Positions 50,419-59,231 of a stretch of DNA of 64,000 nt are shown one piece after another; position 1 is the first letter of the stretch, and each line of letters begins with the position of its first letter. The position numbers and the translations under genes are program-made. The stretch is taken from contig JAXDJX010000019.1 in NCBI GenBank assembly GCA_034667405.1, positions 1 to 64,000 of the forward strand, given 5' to 3'. The DNA is from JANXVR01 sp034667405 (lineage in GTDB: Bacteria > Actinomycetota > UBA4738 > HRBIN12). The notes beneath the pieces were generated by a model that ran no database searches, was not told the DNA's origin, and saw nothing but the letters and a program-made list of their open reading frames with translations.

Positions 50419-50892
50419 TCAGCGGCCGCGGCGCTTCGCCGGGATCTTCTTCTGGAGCACACCGAGTTCGCGTTCGAAGTCGGTGATCTCCTGGAAGTCC
50501 TTGTAGACGCTCGCGAACCGCATGTAGGCGACCTGGTCGAGCTTGGCCAGGCCGGCGAGGACCTCGACGCCGATCTGCTCCGAAGAGACCTCGGGCCCCT
50601 TGCGCCGCACCCGCTCCTCCACCCGGTCCACCAGGACGTGGACCCGATCCACCGTGACGGGGCGGTTCTTGATGGCCTTCATCACGCTCCCGATGATCTT
50701 GTCCCGGTCGAAGACATCCTTCGAGCCGTCCCGTTTCACGACGACCAGCCCGACGTCCTCGACGCGCTCGAACGTGGTGTACCGGCGCGTACAGCCGGCG
50801 CACTCCCGCCGTCGGCGGATGGCCAGGCCGTTGTCCGCGGGGCGGGAATCCACGACCCGGTCGTCGTCGGCATTGCACCAAGGGCATCGCAT
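50419..50892 (-). CDS. nrdR: Transcriptional repressor NrdR
   Basis: 157 residues from the ATG that gives MRCPWC. Zinc ribbon CPWC...CAGC followed by the fixed RRRRECAGCTRRYTTFER segment, then an ATP-cone (VVKRDGSKDVFDRDKI) that senses ATP/dATP. It represses ribonucleotide reductase genes, and nrdJ directly follows. The C-terminus is basic. A longer frame upstream adds non-conserved residues. Confidence 0.96.
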   Translation of the reverse strand: MRCPWCNADDDRVVDSRPADNGLAIRRRRECAGCTRRYTTFERVEDVGLVVVKRDGSKDVFDRDKIIGSVMKAIKNRPVTVDRVHVLVDRVEERVRRKGPEVSSEQIGVEVLAGLAKLDQVAYMRFASVYKDFQEITDFERELGVLQKKIPAKRRGR

Positions 50893-50957
50893 CGCCAGCC
50901 ACAATATCTTGTGTCGACGCGTGCGGTGCACCCGACATCTGGGCCTTCCCGCCGGGC

Positions 50958-51242
50958 TCAGGCCGAGGCCGGGACGGACAGACGCTCTCCCGGCACCACG
51001 GTCGGAGCCGGGAGGCCGTTGGCGCGCTGGATCTCCTCGATCACGAGCCGGGGATCCGCGTCTGGCTGAACCGTTCGGGCGATGCTCCAGAGGCTGTCTC
51101 CGCGCTGCACCACGTAGTGATGGACCTGGGGTCGTTCCGGGCCCGAGAAAGCATGCGCCACAGGTCCTGTCATCATGCCGACGAAGATGCTCGCCCCGAT
51201 GAGAACCGTTAGGCGGCGCCGGCGAACATGTGTTCGATGCAT
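50958..51242 (-). CDS. LysM-domain exported protein, SOS-associated (Rv2719c/YneA-like)
   Basis: 94 residues from the ATG at 51242: a basic N-region (HVRRRRL), one hydrophobic segment (about 11-30) and a LysM domain (YVVQRGDSLWSIARTV...NGLPAPTVVPGERLSVP) that binds peptidoglycan. Divergent LysM proteins beside lexA restrain cell division during SOS in Mycobacterium and Bacillus (known for those), and the SOS boxes here support the same role. An alternative ATG at 51293 has a good SD (GGGAGG, 7 nt) but would put all three SOS boxes inside or on the coding start. A promoter placed exactly for a leaderless message favours 51242. Confidence 0.85.
   Translation of the reverse strand: MHRTHVRRRRLTVLIGASIFVGMMTGPVAHAFSGPERPQVHHYVVQRGDSLWSIARTVQPDADPRLVIEEIQRANGLPAPTVVPGERLSVPASA
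51223..51236. promoter_or_regulatory. SOS box 1 (LexA operator)
   Basis: CGAACatgtGTTCG, perfect to the actinobacterial LexA consensus CGAAC-N4-GTTCG. It lies within codons 3-7 of the LysM gene if that gene starts at 51242. Confidence 0.8.
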
Positions 51243-51248
51243 GGGACG

Positions 51249-51277
51249 ATGGTGCCCGAACGAGCGTTCGACGTCAA
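51249..51277 (-). promoter_or_regulatory. Candidate LysM-gene promoter, giving a leaderless message
   Basis: TTGACG (51272-51277) and CACCAT (51249-51254) at a 17-bp spacer. The spacer is filled by SOS box 2. The expected transcription start falls at the ATG at 51242. Confidence 0.45.
51257..51270. promoter_or_regulatory. SOS box 2 (LexA operator)
   Basis: CGAACgagcGTTCG, perfect consensus, centred 34 bp from box 1. It occupies the spacer of the candidate LysM promoter. Confidence 0.85.
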
Positions 51278-51286
51278 GTGTTTGCT

Positions 51287-51300
51287 CGAACATATGTTTG
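51287..51300. promoter_or_regulatory. SOS box 3 (LexA operator)
   Basis: CGAACatatGTTTG, one mismatch from consensus. It overlaps the -35 of the candidate lexA promoter, as expected for autoregulation. Confidence 0.75.
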
Positions 51301-51326
51301 CCTCCCGTATAGGTGCGTGCTAGCGT
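51298..51326 (+). promoter_or_regulatory. Candidate lexA promoter
   Basis: TTGCCT (51298-51303), 17-bp spacer, TAGCGT (51321-51326) with an extended-minus-10 TG one base upstream. It leaves a leader of about 25 nt carrying the AGGAGG SD of lexA. Confidence 0.45.
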
Positions 51327-51355
51327 CCGATCCTGCGAATAGGAGGCTAGAGACC

Positions 51356-51967
51356 ATGTCTGACATCACTACCCGGCAGCAGCGGATCCTCGACGTCATC
51401 GCCGACGCAGTCCGTGATCGCGGTTACCCCCCAACCGTTCGGGAGATCGGAGAAGCTGTCGGCCTCACCTCCTCGTCCAGCGTCCACGCCCAACTGGCCA
51501 ACCTTGAGCGGATGGGCCTCTTGCGGAAAGACGCCACCAAGCCGCGAGCCATGGCCCTGTCCGCCGACGACCACCGGCCGAACAGCGTGGCCGTCCCTTT
51601 GGTTGGCCGGATCGCCGCCGGCTCGCCCGTCCTGGCTGCGGAACAGATCGAGGAGTACGTGGCGGTTCCCGACGGATTCGCCGATGATCGCGACCATTTC
51701 GCACTCACGGTCGCGGGCGATTCGATGATCGGGGCGGGCATCTTCGACGGCGACATGGTGGTTATCCGCCAGCAGGACTCCGCGGAGGACGGCGACATCG
51801 TCGCGGCATTGCTCCCTGGCCCCGCCGAGGAAGAGGCGACAGTGAAACGACTCGGTCACGACGGGGACCGCGTCATGCTCATCCCTGAGAACCCTGCCCT
51901 GTCTCCGTTCGAGATGAACGACGGGCGGATCTTGGGCAAGCTGGTGGCGGTTCTCAGGAAGCTCTGA
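51356..51967 (+). CDS. lexA: SOS response repressor LexA
   Basis: 203 residues; AGGAGG 9 nt before the ATG. N-terminal winged helix (YPPTVREIGEAVGLTSSSSVHAQLANLE). The self-cleavage bond is Ala88-Gly89 in VGRIAAGSP, with catalytic Ser123 (GDSM) and Lys164 (ATVKR). It represses the SOS regulon, including itself and the divergent LysM gene. Confidence 0.97.
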   Translation: MSDITTRQQRILDVIADAVRDRGYPPTVREIGEAVGLTSSSSVHAQLANLERMGLLRKDATKPRAMALSADDHRPNSVAVPLVGRIAAGSPVLAAEQIEEYVAVPDGFADDRDHFALTVAGDSMIGAGIFDGDMVVIRQQDSAEDGDIVAALLPGPAEEEATVKRLGHDGDRVMLIPENPALSPFEMNDGRILGKLVAVLRKL

Positions 51968-52008
51968 AACCGGCTAGGCTGCTCCGACCAGACGTCCGGG
52001 AGTAGCCG

Positions 52009-52998
52009 ATGGAGCCCCAGGGCCAGCACCGCTTCGCAGACCAGGTACGTTCTCAAGCCGATGCGCTCCAACGCGTTCTGGATTCATCGTCGCTGCGCGC
52101 CCAGATCCACGCCGCGGCCGAAGGCCTTCACCGAGTCCATCGCATCTGGCTCGTAGGAACTGGCGCCTCCCTGCACGCGGCGGAACTCGGTGCGGCGATG
52201 CTGGGTGAGGCGGGCAGAGCAGCGCAGGCCGTGTCGTCGATGCACTTCGTGGAATGGTCGCCTGTGGTGGGGTCGCAGGACGGGGTCCTGGTGATCTCTC
52301 ACTCCGGGACGACCGCCTACGCGCTCTCGGCCCGGTCTCAGGCGTTCAATGCGGGGCTAGAGGCATTCATGGTTACCCGCGAAGGCAGCGGGTTACCCAA
52401 CGCCATCGAACCCATTTCCAAGGAACCCAGCGAAACCGCGTCCGTGAGCTATACGACAGCCGTTATGGCCATCGCGATGCTCGCCGGGCAGTTGGGGGCC
52501 GAGGAGTATGGAAGCGAAGACCTTTCGCGGGTGCCGCAAGCCGTCAAGGCCGCGCTCGACGCCGCACCCCTCACGCTGGAGGAACCGGCTCGATTGTTGG
52601 TCTTCACAGGAGCCGGCCCTGCCTCGGTCACCGCCCGCGCTGCCGCGCTTCTGTTCCGGGAGGCGGCACGCGTTCCGGCGGAAGGGTTCGATGTCGAGAC
52701 ATTGCTGCACGGCAACGCAGTGCCGCTGGATGGCCGGGACGCGCTGGTGGCGCTCACCACGCCCGACCCTGGCGGCATGGTGGAGGCCGTGGCCGGTGCC
52801 TCCGCAGCGGCCGGTATCAAGACGAGCAGTCTGAACGAACCCGCGCCGCTTTCCCCCGTCCTCGCCCAGATCCCTCTGATGGTTCGGCTCGAACTCGCGG
52901 CGAGCACGATGGCGTCTGCGGGGGGACACGATCCCGACACCGTCATCACGGGGGCGTGGAAGGACGAGGCGCTCTGGCGCCTGGGCGCGCCCGGCTAG
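52009..52998 (+). CDS. SIS-domain protein (GlmS-like isomerase fold)
   Basis: 329 residues; GGGAG 6 nt before the ATG. Two SIS domains (about 30-165 and 180-310) resemble the isomerase half of glucosamine-6-phosphate synthase, without the glutaminase half. Sugar-phosphate loops include WLVGTGASLHAAELGA, VLVISHSGTTAYAL and VFTGAGPASVTARAAALLFREAARVPAEGFDVETLLHGNAVP split over the second domain. It could act on an amino-sugar phosphate or be a deglycase or regulator. Its stop overlaps the hflX stop (CTAG), so the genes converge with no space. Confidence 0.85.
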   Translation: MEPQGQHRFADQVRSQADALQRVLDSSSLRAQIHAAAEGLHRVHRIWLVGTGASLHAAELGAAMLGEAGRAAQAVSSMHFVEWSPVVGSQDGVLVISHSGTTAYALSARSQAFNAGLEAFMVTREGSGLPNAIEPISKEPSETASVSYTTAVMAIAMLAGQLGAEEYGSEDLSRVPQAVKAALDAAPLTLEEPARLLVFTGAGPASVTARAAALLFREAARVPAEGFDVETLLHGNAVPLDGRDALVALTTPDPGGMVEAVAGASAAAGIKTSSLNEPAPLSPVLAQIPLMVRLELAASTMASAGGHDPDTVITGAWKDEALWRLGAPG

Positions 52999-54332
52999 TT
53001 CGTCCGGATGAAGGGGCGGACGCGCGCGAGCTGACGAAGGCCCACCCGGGCGTGCACGCGGGTGCCGTCGTCCTCGAGCTCCGTCGATAGGACCTCAGCC
53101 TCCCGGTAGAGGCCCGCGGTGATGTCCTCTCGTCCGTACGGGATCAACAGCGTCACGTCGACCGGAGGTCGCGGGATCGCCGCCTCGACCGCCTCGAGCA
53201 GCCCGTCGGCTCCTTCTCCCGTGATGGCGGACACCTGCGACGAACCCGGGAAGCGGCGCGCCAGTCTGGCTCGCTCGGAGCCCTCGATCCGGTCGATCTT
53301 GTTGAGCGCCAACACCTCCGGGATCCCCGAGGCCCCGATGTCGTGAAGAACCGTTCGGACCGCGGTGATCTGACCGTCCAGATCGGATGTCGCAGCATCG
53401 GCTACATGCAGGATGACGTCCGCCTCGTTCACCTCCTCCAAGGTCGAACGGAACGCCTCCACCAGGTCGTGGGGAAGCTTGCTCACGAACCCCACCGTGT
53501 CGCTGGCGATCGCTCGGCGTCCGGCGGGGAGCGTCAGGCGGCGAGTCGTGGGATCGAGGGTGGCGAAGAGCTGGTCGGCGACCACGACATCGGAGCCAGT
53601 GAGCCGGTTGAGCATCGTGGACTTCCCTGCGTTCGTGTAGCCGGCCACGGCGATCTGTGGAACCTGCGAACGCCGGCGCGACGCGCGCTTGACGTCGCGC
53701 GTGCGCTCCAGATCCTTGATGTCACGACGGAGCTTCGTGATCCTCCGGCGGATGTGCTGGCGGTCGACCTCCATCTTCGTTTCGCCGGGGCCGCGGGTTC
53801 CGATACCTGCGCCCAGACGACTCATCGCTTCGCCCCAGCCTCGCAGGCGTGGAAGCAGGTAGTTCAACTGGGCGAGCTCGACCTGCGCTTTGCCTTCGCG
53901 CGAACGAGCGTGGAGGGCGAAGATGTCGAGGATCAGCGCGGTTCTGTCGATGAGCTTCACGCCGAGGCGCTCCTCCAGCGACCGGAGCTGACCGGGGTTG
54001 AGCTCGCGGTCCAGGATCACCGCTGCGGCCCGCTCTGCGCGAACGACGTCGTGAAGCTCGTCGAGCTTCCCGCGTCCGACGAACGTGGCGGGGTCGGGCT
54101 CGGGCCTGTTCTGGACGAGACGCGCCACCGGCTCCGCCCCTGCGGAGTCGGCAAGAGCGGCAAGTTCGTCGAGGTCGCCTTCGGTCATGCCGGGGCCGAC
54201 GCCGACCAACACGGCTCGTTCACGGACGGCAGGTTTCCAAGTGGCCGAGAGCGGGGACTCCAGGACACCGGCAGTGTCGTGCTCGCCACGTCCGGCCGTC
54301 CGTTCGCTCGAGGGACGCCGGCGATCTGGCAT
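52995..54332 (-). CDS. hflX: Ribosome-associated GTPase HflX
   Basis: 445 residues. N-terminal HflX domain (TFVGRGKLDEL, DRELNPGQLRSLEERLGVKLIDRTALILDIFALHA), a Gly-rich helix turn (GIGTRGPGETKMEVDRQHIRRRI), then the G domain with GYTNAGKST, DTVGFV and NKID. It can split stalled ribosomes under stress (known for the family). The ATG overlaps the dapD stop as TGATG. Confidence 0.95.
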   Translation of the reverse strand: MPDRRRPSSERTAGRGEHDTAGVLESPLSATWKPAVRERAVLVGVGPGMTEGDLDELAALADSAGAEPVARLVQNRPEPDPATFVGRGKLDELHDVVRAERAAAVILDRELNPGQLRSLEERLGVKLIDRTALILDIFALHARSREGKAQVELAQLNYLLPRLRGWGEAMSRLGAGIGTRGPGETKMEVDRQHIRRRITKLRRDIKDLERTRDVKRASRRRSQVPQIAVAGYTNAGKSTMLNRLTGSDVVVADQLFATLDPTTRRLTLPAGRRAIASDTVGFVSKLPHDLVEAFRSTLEEVNEADVILHVADAATSDLDGQITAVRTVLHDIGASGIPEVLALNKIDRIEGSERARLARRFPGSSQVSAITGEGADGLLEAVEAAIPRPPVDVTLLIPYGREDITAGLYREAEVLSTELEDDGTRVHARVGLRQLARVRPFIRTN

Positions 54333-55156
54333 CAGCTCAGAGAGGAGCCGAAGGAACGGAGCACGTCGTTCAGCCGCACCTTGTCGTCGGTGGCCTCCGT
54401 CCGGTACCCGATGACCAGACCGCAGGGCAACCCGTAGGAACCCGCGGGGAATGCTCGTGCCCGGGAGCCCGGGATCACGATGGCCCGCGCCGGGACCACC
54501 CCACGATGCTCCACAGGCTCGGAGCCGGTGACGTCGATGATCGGGGTGCTGCCTGTCAGGACCACGCCGGCGCCCAGTACCGCTTCCCGACAGACCCGAA
54601 CGCCCTCAGTGACGATGCACCTCGATCCGATGAACGCCCCGTCTTCGATGATGACGGGAGCCGCCTGTGCCGGCTCCAGAACGCCGCCGATCCCCACGCC
54701 GCCCGCAAGGTGGACGTCCGCTCCGATCTGCGCACACGACCCCACGGTCGCCCACGTATCCACCATCGAACCGGGACCCACCCACGCGCCGATGTTCACG
54801 TAACTTGGCATGAGGATCACGCCCGGTGACAGGTACGCGCCGAACCGCGCGGTCGCCGGTGGGACCACACGTACGCCCGCCTCCTCGTACCCGGTCTTGA
54901 GCGGGAGCTTGTCGTGATATTCGAAGGGCCCGACCGACGTGGTCTCCATCCCGCGCACCCGGAAGTACAGCAGAACCGCCATCTTCGCCCACGTGTTCGT
55001 TCGCCAGCCCGTATCGGAGGACTCATCGGGTTCGGCGACGCGAATCTTGCCGGCATCCAGGAGTGCGATCGCCTCCTCTACGGCTGCCCGGTCGATGTCT
55101 GCGCCCGGCTCGAACGACGACTCGATGCGCGTCGCCAACCCTTCGTACGTCATCAC
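54332..55156 (-). CDS. dapD: Tetrahydrodipicolinate N-succinyltransferase DapD
   Basis: 274 residues. Left-handed beta-helix acyltransferase of lysine/diaminopimelate synthesis: hexapeptide repeats (YVNIGAWVGPGSMVDTWATVGSCAQIGADVHLAGGVGIGG) and the GVLEPAQAAPVIIEDGAFIGSRCIV segment are typical. The gene is downstream of dapC, with a 4-nt overlap, and upstream of hflX. Confidence 0.95.
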   Translation of the reverse strand: MMTYEGLATRIESSFEPGADIDRAAVEEAIALLDAGKIRVAEPDESSDTGWRTNTWAKMAVLLYFRVRGMETTSVGPFEYHDKLPLKTGYEEAGVRVVPPATARFGAYLSPGVILMPSYVNIGAWVGPGSMVDTWATVGSCAQIGADVHLAGGVGIGGVLEPAQAAPVIIEDGAFIGSRCIVTEGVRVCREAVLGAGVVLTGSTPIIDVTGSEPVEHRGVVPARAIVIPGSRARAFPAGSYGLPCGLVIGYRTEATDDKVRLNDVLRSFGSSLS

Positions 55157-56325
55157 GACGATTCACCGAAGTAGGCGTCCAGGCGGGCGGCGGCGCGTTC
55201 GCACTCGGCCTGTTCTGGCACCATCGCCATCCGAACGTATCCCTCCCCTTCGGTCCCGAAGAACGACCCCGGGGCCACGATGACATCGCACTGATCCAAG
55301 AGTTCGCCGGCCCACGCTTCCGAGGAGCGACCGCCCGGCGCCTCGAGCCACAGGTAGAACGTGGCGACGCTTGCCGCCACCTTCACGCCGCGCCTGGCGA
55401 ACAGCTCCAGGAACACCCGTCGCTTCGCAGCGTAACGGGCTCTGTTCTCGGAGACATGCGCTTCGTCACCCCACGCAGCGACCGACGCCCGCTGCACGAA
55501 TTCCTGCGGAGTGACCCCTACGCTTGGGCGCAGACGCTTGAGCGCGGCGATGAGCGTCGGATCGCCGGCCACGAAGCCGCTGCGGTACCCGGTCATCGAC
55601 GAGCGCTTGCTGAGCGTGTTGATGACCACGACGCCGCTGAGATCCTCGACCTGCAGCGCGCTGGCCGGTGCAACGTCGTCGAAATAGAGCTCGCTGTAGG
55701 CCTCGTCGGAGGCCAGCAGCACGCCGTTGGCCCGACAGAGGTCTGCAGCATGGCGGAGATAGTCGAGCGGTGCCACGGCACCGGTCGGGTTGTTCGGATA
55801 GTTGAGCCAAAGGATCGCGGCTCGCTCCCACGTGTTCTGTGGGACGGCCTCGAGATCGGCCAGGAATCCGCGATCTTCCGTCAACGGAAGCGAGACGGCG
55901 TCGCCTCCCGCGAACCGCGCTCCGCGTGCGGGGATGGGATAGCCGGGCGACGTCACCAGGGCAAGATCTTTTCCCGCCCCCGGGTCGAACACGCTCTGGG
56001 CGAGCGAGAACACCAACTCCTTGGACCCGAGGATGGGCAGGATGTTCGTCTCTGGGTCCAGGTTCGTACCGAACCGGCGGGCGGTCCAACCCGCGATGGC
56101 CTCCCGCAGTTCGGGGAGGCCCGCCGCGCGAGGATACGAACTCACCGGCTTCACTGCCTTCACGAGCGCGTCACGGATGAAGGGCGCGGTCACCTCACGG
56201 GGATCGCCCACGCCGAAGTCGATGAGCTGACGTCCCTGCGCCACCGCCTCCGTCTTGCGGCGGTCCAGCGCTTCGAAGGGGTACGGCTCCACGAACCTGA
56301 TACCGGGTGACAGCTGCACGTTCAT
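55153..56325 (-). CDS. dapC: Succinyldiaminopimelate aminotransferase DapC
   Basis: 390 residues. Fold type I PLP aminotransferase; the PLP Lys is in NTLSKRSSMTGYRSGF, with NYPNNPTGAVAP, SDEAYSELYFDD and the C-terminal Arg in VRMAMV. Presence in a dapF-dapE-dapC-dapD block argues strongly for the DapC step. The start at 56325 overlaps the dapE stop (ATGA); a longer upstream frame is rejected. Confidence 0.92.
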   Translation of the reverse strand: MNVQLSPGIRFVEPYPFEALDRRKTEAVAQGRQLIDFGVGDPREVTAPFIRDALVKAVKPVSSYPRAAGLPELREAIAGWTARRFGTNLDPETNILPILGSKELVFSLAQSVFDPGAGKDLALVTSPGYPIPARGARFAGGDAVSLPLTEDRGFLADLEAVPQNTWERAAILWLNYPNNPTGAVAPLDYLRHAADLCRANGVLLASDEAYSELYFDDVAPASALQVEDLSGVVVINTLSKRSSMTGYRSGFVAGDPTLIAALKRLRPSVGVTPQEFVQRASVAAWGDEAHVSENRARYAAKRRVFLELFARRGVKVAASVATFYLWLEAPGGRSSEAWAGELLDQCDVIVAPGSFFGTEGEGYVRMAMVPEQAECERAAARLDAYFGESS

Positions 56326-57425
56326 CCTTCCACCGGGGCTCGCAGGAACGCCCGGATGATGTCGTAGCACTCGACGAGGGCAGGGAGTTCGACCTGCTCC
56401 TCGTCGGTGTGAGCGTACCGCGGGTCCCCGGGGCCTAGATTGATGGCGTCGATCCCCGCCATCGCGAACTCGGCCACGGGGGTCCAGGCCTGCTTGGGCC
56501 GCACCGGCAGCCGACCTCCGTCCAGCAGACGCTCCACCAACGGGTTGGCCAGGACCACCGGTCCGGGAGGAGCGTTACCGTCGATCTCGATCTCGAGACC
56601 CGGATGGGTCAGGGACCCGCGTAACCAGGCCTCGGCCTCAGCTGCGGTCCGGCCGGGTGCGTACCTCACGTTCACCGTGGCCCGGACACCATCGGGGATG
56701 ACGTTGGCGGCCACTCCCCCGTCGATGGTCGTCACGTTCACCGTCTCGCGAAAGGTCAAGCCGTCGATCTGCACGTCGTGGACCGGGAGACCCGCGACCG
56801 GGGCTAGCGCTTCCATCGCGGTGTGGATGGCGTTTCGACCAAGCCAGGGGCGTGCGGAATGCGCGGCCCGACCACGAACGGTGACGGTCGCGTTCAGGTT
56901 CCCAAGACACCCGACCTCCACGGCGTTGGCGGTCGGTTCCAACACGATCGCGAGTGCGACACCTCGGAGTGCCGCGCATCGTTCGAAGAGCGGGAGGAGC
57001 GCGCTCTGCGTGATCGGGAGTTCCTCACGCCCGAAGAAGAGGTAGCCCACGTCAAGATCAGCCGCGTGCGGATCGATGTCCTGCGCGAGGGCGAGCATGA
57101 CGGCGAGGCCGGCCTTCATGTCCGCGGCCCCTCTTCCCTCGATGGTGTTCCCGTGGCGCGTTGAGGGCCACACGGCGTTCGTCAGCGGAACGGTGTCGGC
57201 GTGTCCAGCAAGGAGCAGGAGCGGTGCCTCGGGTCGGCGATCAGCGGGGAGGAAGCACCGAACCCCATCCACTGCGTCTATCAGGGCGTGGCGGTCTGGC
57301 GGCATCTCTTCGGTGATACGGGCGAGCACCGCTTCTTCATCCAGGGAAACACTCGGGATGTCGACCAGCGCCTGGAGAAGGTGGCCTATCCGTTCTCGCT
57401 GATCACCGCTCGCCCCCACGGCCAT
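56322..57425 (-). CDS. dapE: Succinyl-diaminopimelate desuccinylase DapE
   Basis: 367 residues, M20 peptidase family. Metal and catalytic residues: GHADTVP (His, Asp), GRGAADMKAG (Asp), GREELP (Glu pair), EPTANAVEVG and HTDEEQ (last His). It hydrolyses N-succinyl-LL-DAP. The ATG overlaps the dapF stop by one base (TGATG). Confidence 0.93.
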   Translation of the reverse strand: MAVGASGDQRERIGHLLQALVDIPSVSLDEEAVLARITEEMPPDRHALIDAVDGVRCFLPADRRPEAPLLLLAGHADTVPLTNAVWPSTRHGNTIEGRGAADMKAGLAVMLALAQDIDPHAADLDVGYLFFGREELPITQSALLPLFERCAALRGVALAIVLEPTANAVEVGCLGNLNATVTVRGRAAHSARPWLGRNAIHTAMEALAPVAGLPVHDVQIDGLTFRETVNVTTIDGGVAANVIPDGVRATVNVRYAPGRTAAEAEAWLRGSLTHPGLEIEIDGNAPPGPVVLANPLVERLLDGGRLPVRPKQAWTPVAEFAMAGIDAINLGPGDPRYAHTDEEQVELPALVECYDIIRAFLRAPVEG

Positions 57426-58294
57426 CAGCTCAGGAGCGCAGGAAGATCCACGGTCCCGTCGAAGACGTGCGAGACGCCACCGCTCAGCAACACCTGCCCG
57501 TCGGGTTGCCGCGTAACGCGGAGGTCGCCTCCCGGATAGTGGATGGTCACCTGAGACGGGGAGCGGCCCGACTCGTTCGCCAGGACCGCTACCGCGCACG
57601 CGCCCGTGCCGCACGACAGTGTCTCGCCGACGCCCCGCTCCCACACGCGCACGTCGATCTCCTCTCCACCCGGCCGGACTCGAGCGAACTCAACGTTGGT
57701 CCGCTCGGGAAAGAGTTCGTGGTGCTCCAGCGCCGACGCCGTATGCGCCACGTGGTATAGCTCGGGATCGTCGTCGACGAACAGGACCAGGTGTGGGTTT
57801 CCCATGCTCACCCCGCCGGCGGGAACCGTGGTGCCGCCGATGTCGAACGGTTGGTCCAAGAAGGTCTCCCATGCGGGTCCGTGCATGGGGATGGCAGCCC
57901 GTGCGAACGCCGGCTCCCCCATCGACACGGTGGCACAGATCACGGCGCCACCCCCTCGCTCGATGCTCACGAGTTTCACTCCCGACGCCGTCCAGACCTT
58001 GACCTCTGACTCGCTTTCCGGCAAGAGACCTCGGGCCGCAAGGAAGGCCGCCGTACAGCGGATGCCGTTCCCCGACATCTGCGCCGGGGTCCCGTCGGCA
58101 TTGATGAGGCGCATCGCGAACGGAGCCTCGCCACTTCCGCCGGTGACGCGGATGACGCCGTCCCCGCCTACCCCAACCCACCGATCGCACAAGACCCGAG
58201 CAGGCTCGCCCGTGAGGTCGAGTTCGTCGTCGAGATCCAGGATGAGGATGAAGTCGTTGCCCGTCGCTTCGAACTTGGAGAAGGTCACTGTCAT
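57425..58294 (-). CDS. dapF: Diaminopimelate epimerase DapF
   Basis: 289 residues. Converts LL- to meso-DAP, the cross-linking residue of many actinobacterial cell walls. The catalytic Cys pair is in GNGIRCTAAF and SCGTGACAVAV; the start FSKFEATGNDFILI and VSMGNPHLVLF are conserved. It overlaps the miaA stop by 4 nt. Confidence 0.96.
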   Translation of the reverse strand: MTVTFSKFEATGNDFILILDLDDELDLTGEPARVLCDRWVGVGGDGVIRVTGGSGEAPFAMRLINADGTPAQMSGNGIRCTAAFLAARGLLPESESEVKVWTASGVKLVSIERGGGAVICATVSMGEPAFARAAIPMHGPAWETFLDQPFDIGGTTVPAGGVSMGNPHLVLFVDDDPELYHVAHTASALEHHELFPERTNVEFARVRPGGEEIDVRVWERGVGETLSCGTGACAVAVLANESGRSPSQVTIHYPGGDLRVTRQPDGQVLLSGGVSHVFDGTVDLPALLS

Positions 58295-59223
58295 CGGCCG
58301 GCCCCGAGGAACTGAACGATGTCGTCCATGGCGTCCATCGCTCCGCTCTCACCAGCCCGGAACCACTGGACCCGCGGGTCTCGGCGGAACCACGCGAGTT
58401 GCCGACGTGCGAGCTGTTTGGTTCGCTTGACGGTCAGGGCTTCGGCCTCCTCGAGCGAGCATCCTCCCTCCAGATGGCGGGAAAGTTCAGCGTAGCCGAT
58501 GGCTTGCGTAGCAGTGAGCCAGCCCCCGAACCCGGCGTCAACCAACCGAGCGACCTCCTGGAGCCAACCTCCGTTGATCATCGCGTCTACCCGTCGCACG
58601 ATCCGTTCGTTGAGGACCGTGCGATCGATGTCGACGCCGGCCACGATTGCCCGGTCGGCCGGATACCTCTCCCACGCCTCCGCGAACGAACTGAAGGGCC
58701 TACCGGTGATCCCTGCAACCTCCAGCGCGCGGATCGTTCGTCTGACGTTCCCCGGTTCTATCTTCGCGGCGGCGACGGGGTCCAGGTCCTGCAAGCGGGC
58801 ATAGAGGCGCGAGGAGCCCAGTGCTTCGGCCTGCCGCTCCAGGTCCGCGCGCGTTCCGGGGTCCGTCGCCGGAAAGACGAGATCGTCGACGCACGCGCGG
58901 AAATAGAGGCCGGAACCCCCGACCAGAAACGGCGTGACACCGCGGAGCTCAAGGTCGGCGAACGTGGTCCGTGACGCCTCCTGATAGGCGGCGACGCTGA
59001 ACGGTTCGCTCGGCTCGGCCAGATCTATCAGGTGATGGGCGATCCGGTTGCGCTGAGCCGCAGAGGGCTTTGCTGTTCCGATATCCATCCCGCGGTAGAT
59101 GAGCATCGAGTCGACGGAGACGATCTCCGCGCCGAACGTCTCCGCGATCTGGATCCCAGCCTCGGTCTTCCCCGACGCGGTCGGACCGACCAGCGCCAGC
59201 ATAGGGAACGCATCGCCGGGCAC
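58291..59223 (-). CDS. miaA: tRNA dimethylallyltransferase MiaA
   Basis: 310 residues, GTG start with GGGAG a few bases upstream. P-loop GPTASGKTEAGI, VDSMLIYRGMDIGTAKPS and VGGSGLYFRA are intact. Adds dimethylallyl to A37 of tRNAs reading UNN codons; miaB, the next modifying enzyme in the pathway, is directly upstream. Confidence 0.95.
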   Translation of the reverse strand: MPGDAFPMLALVGPTASGKTEAGIQIAETFGAEIVSVDSMLIYRGMDIGTAKPSAAQRNRIAHHLIDLAEPSEPFSVAAYQEASRTTFADLELRGVTPFLVGGSGLYFRACVDDLVFPATDPGTRADLERQAEALGSSRLYARLQDLDPVAAAKIEPGNVRRTIRALEVAGITGRPFSSFAEAWERYPADRAIVAGVDIDRTVLNERIVRRVDAMINGGWLQEVARLVDAGFGGWLTATQAIGYAELSRHLEGGCSLEEAEALTVKRTKQLARRQLAWFRRDPRVQWFRAGESGAMDAMDDIVQFLGAGR

Positions 59224-59231
59224 GGGTCTCC

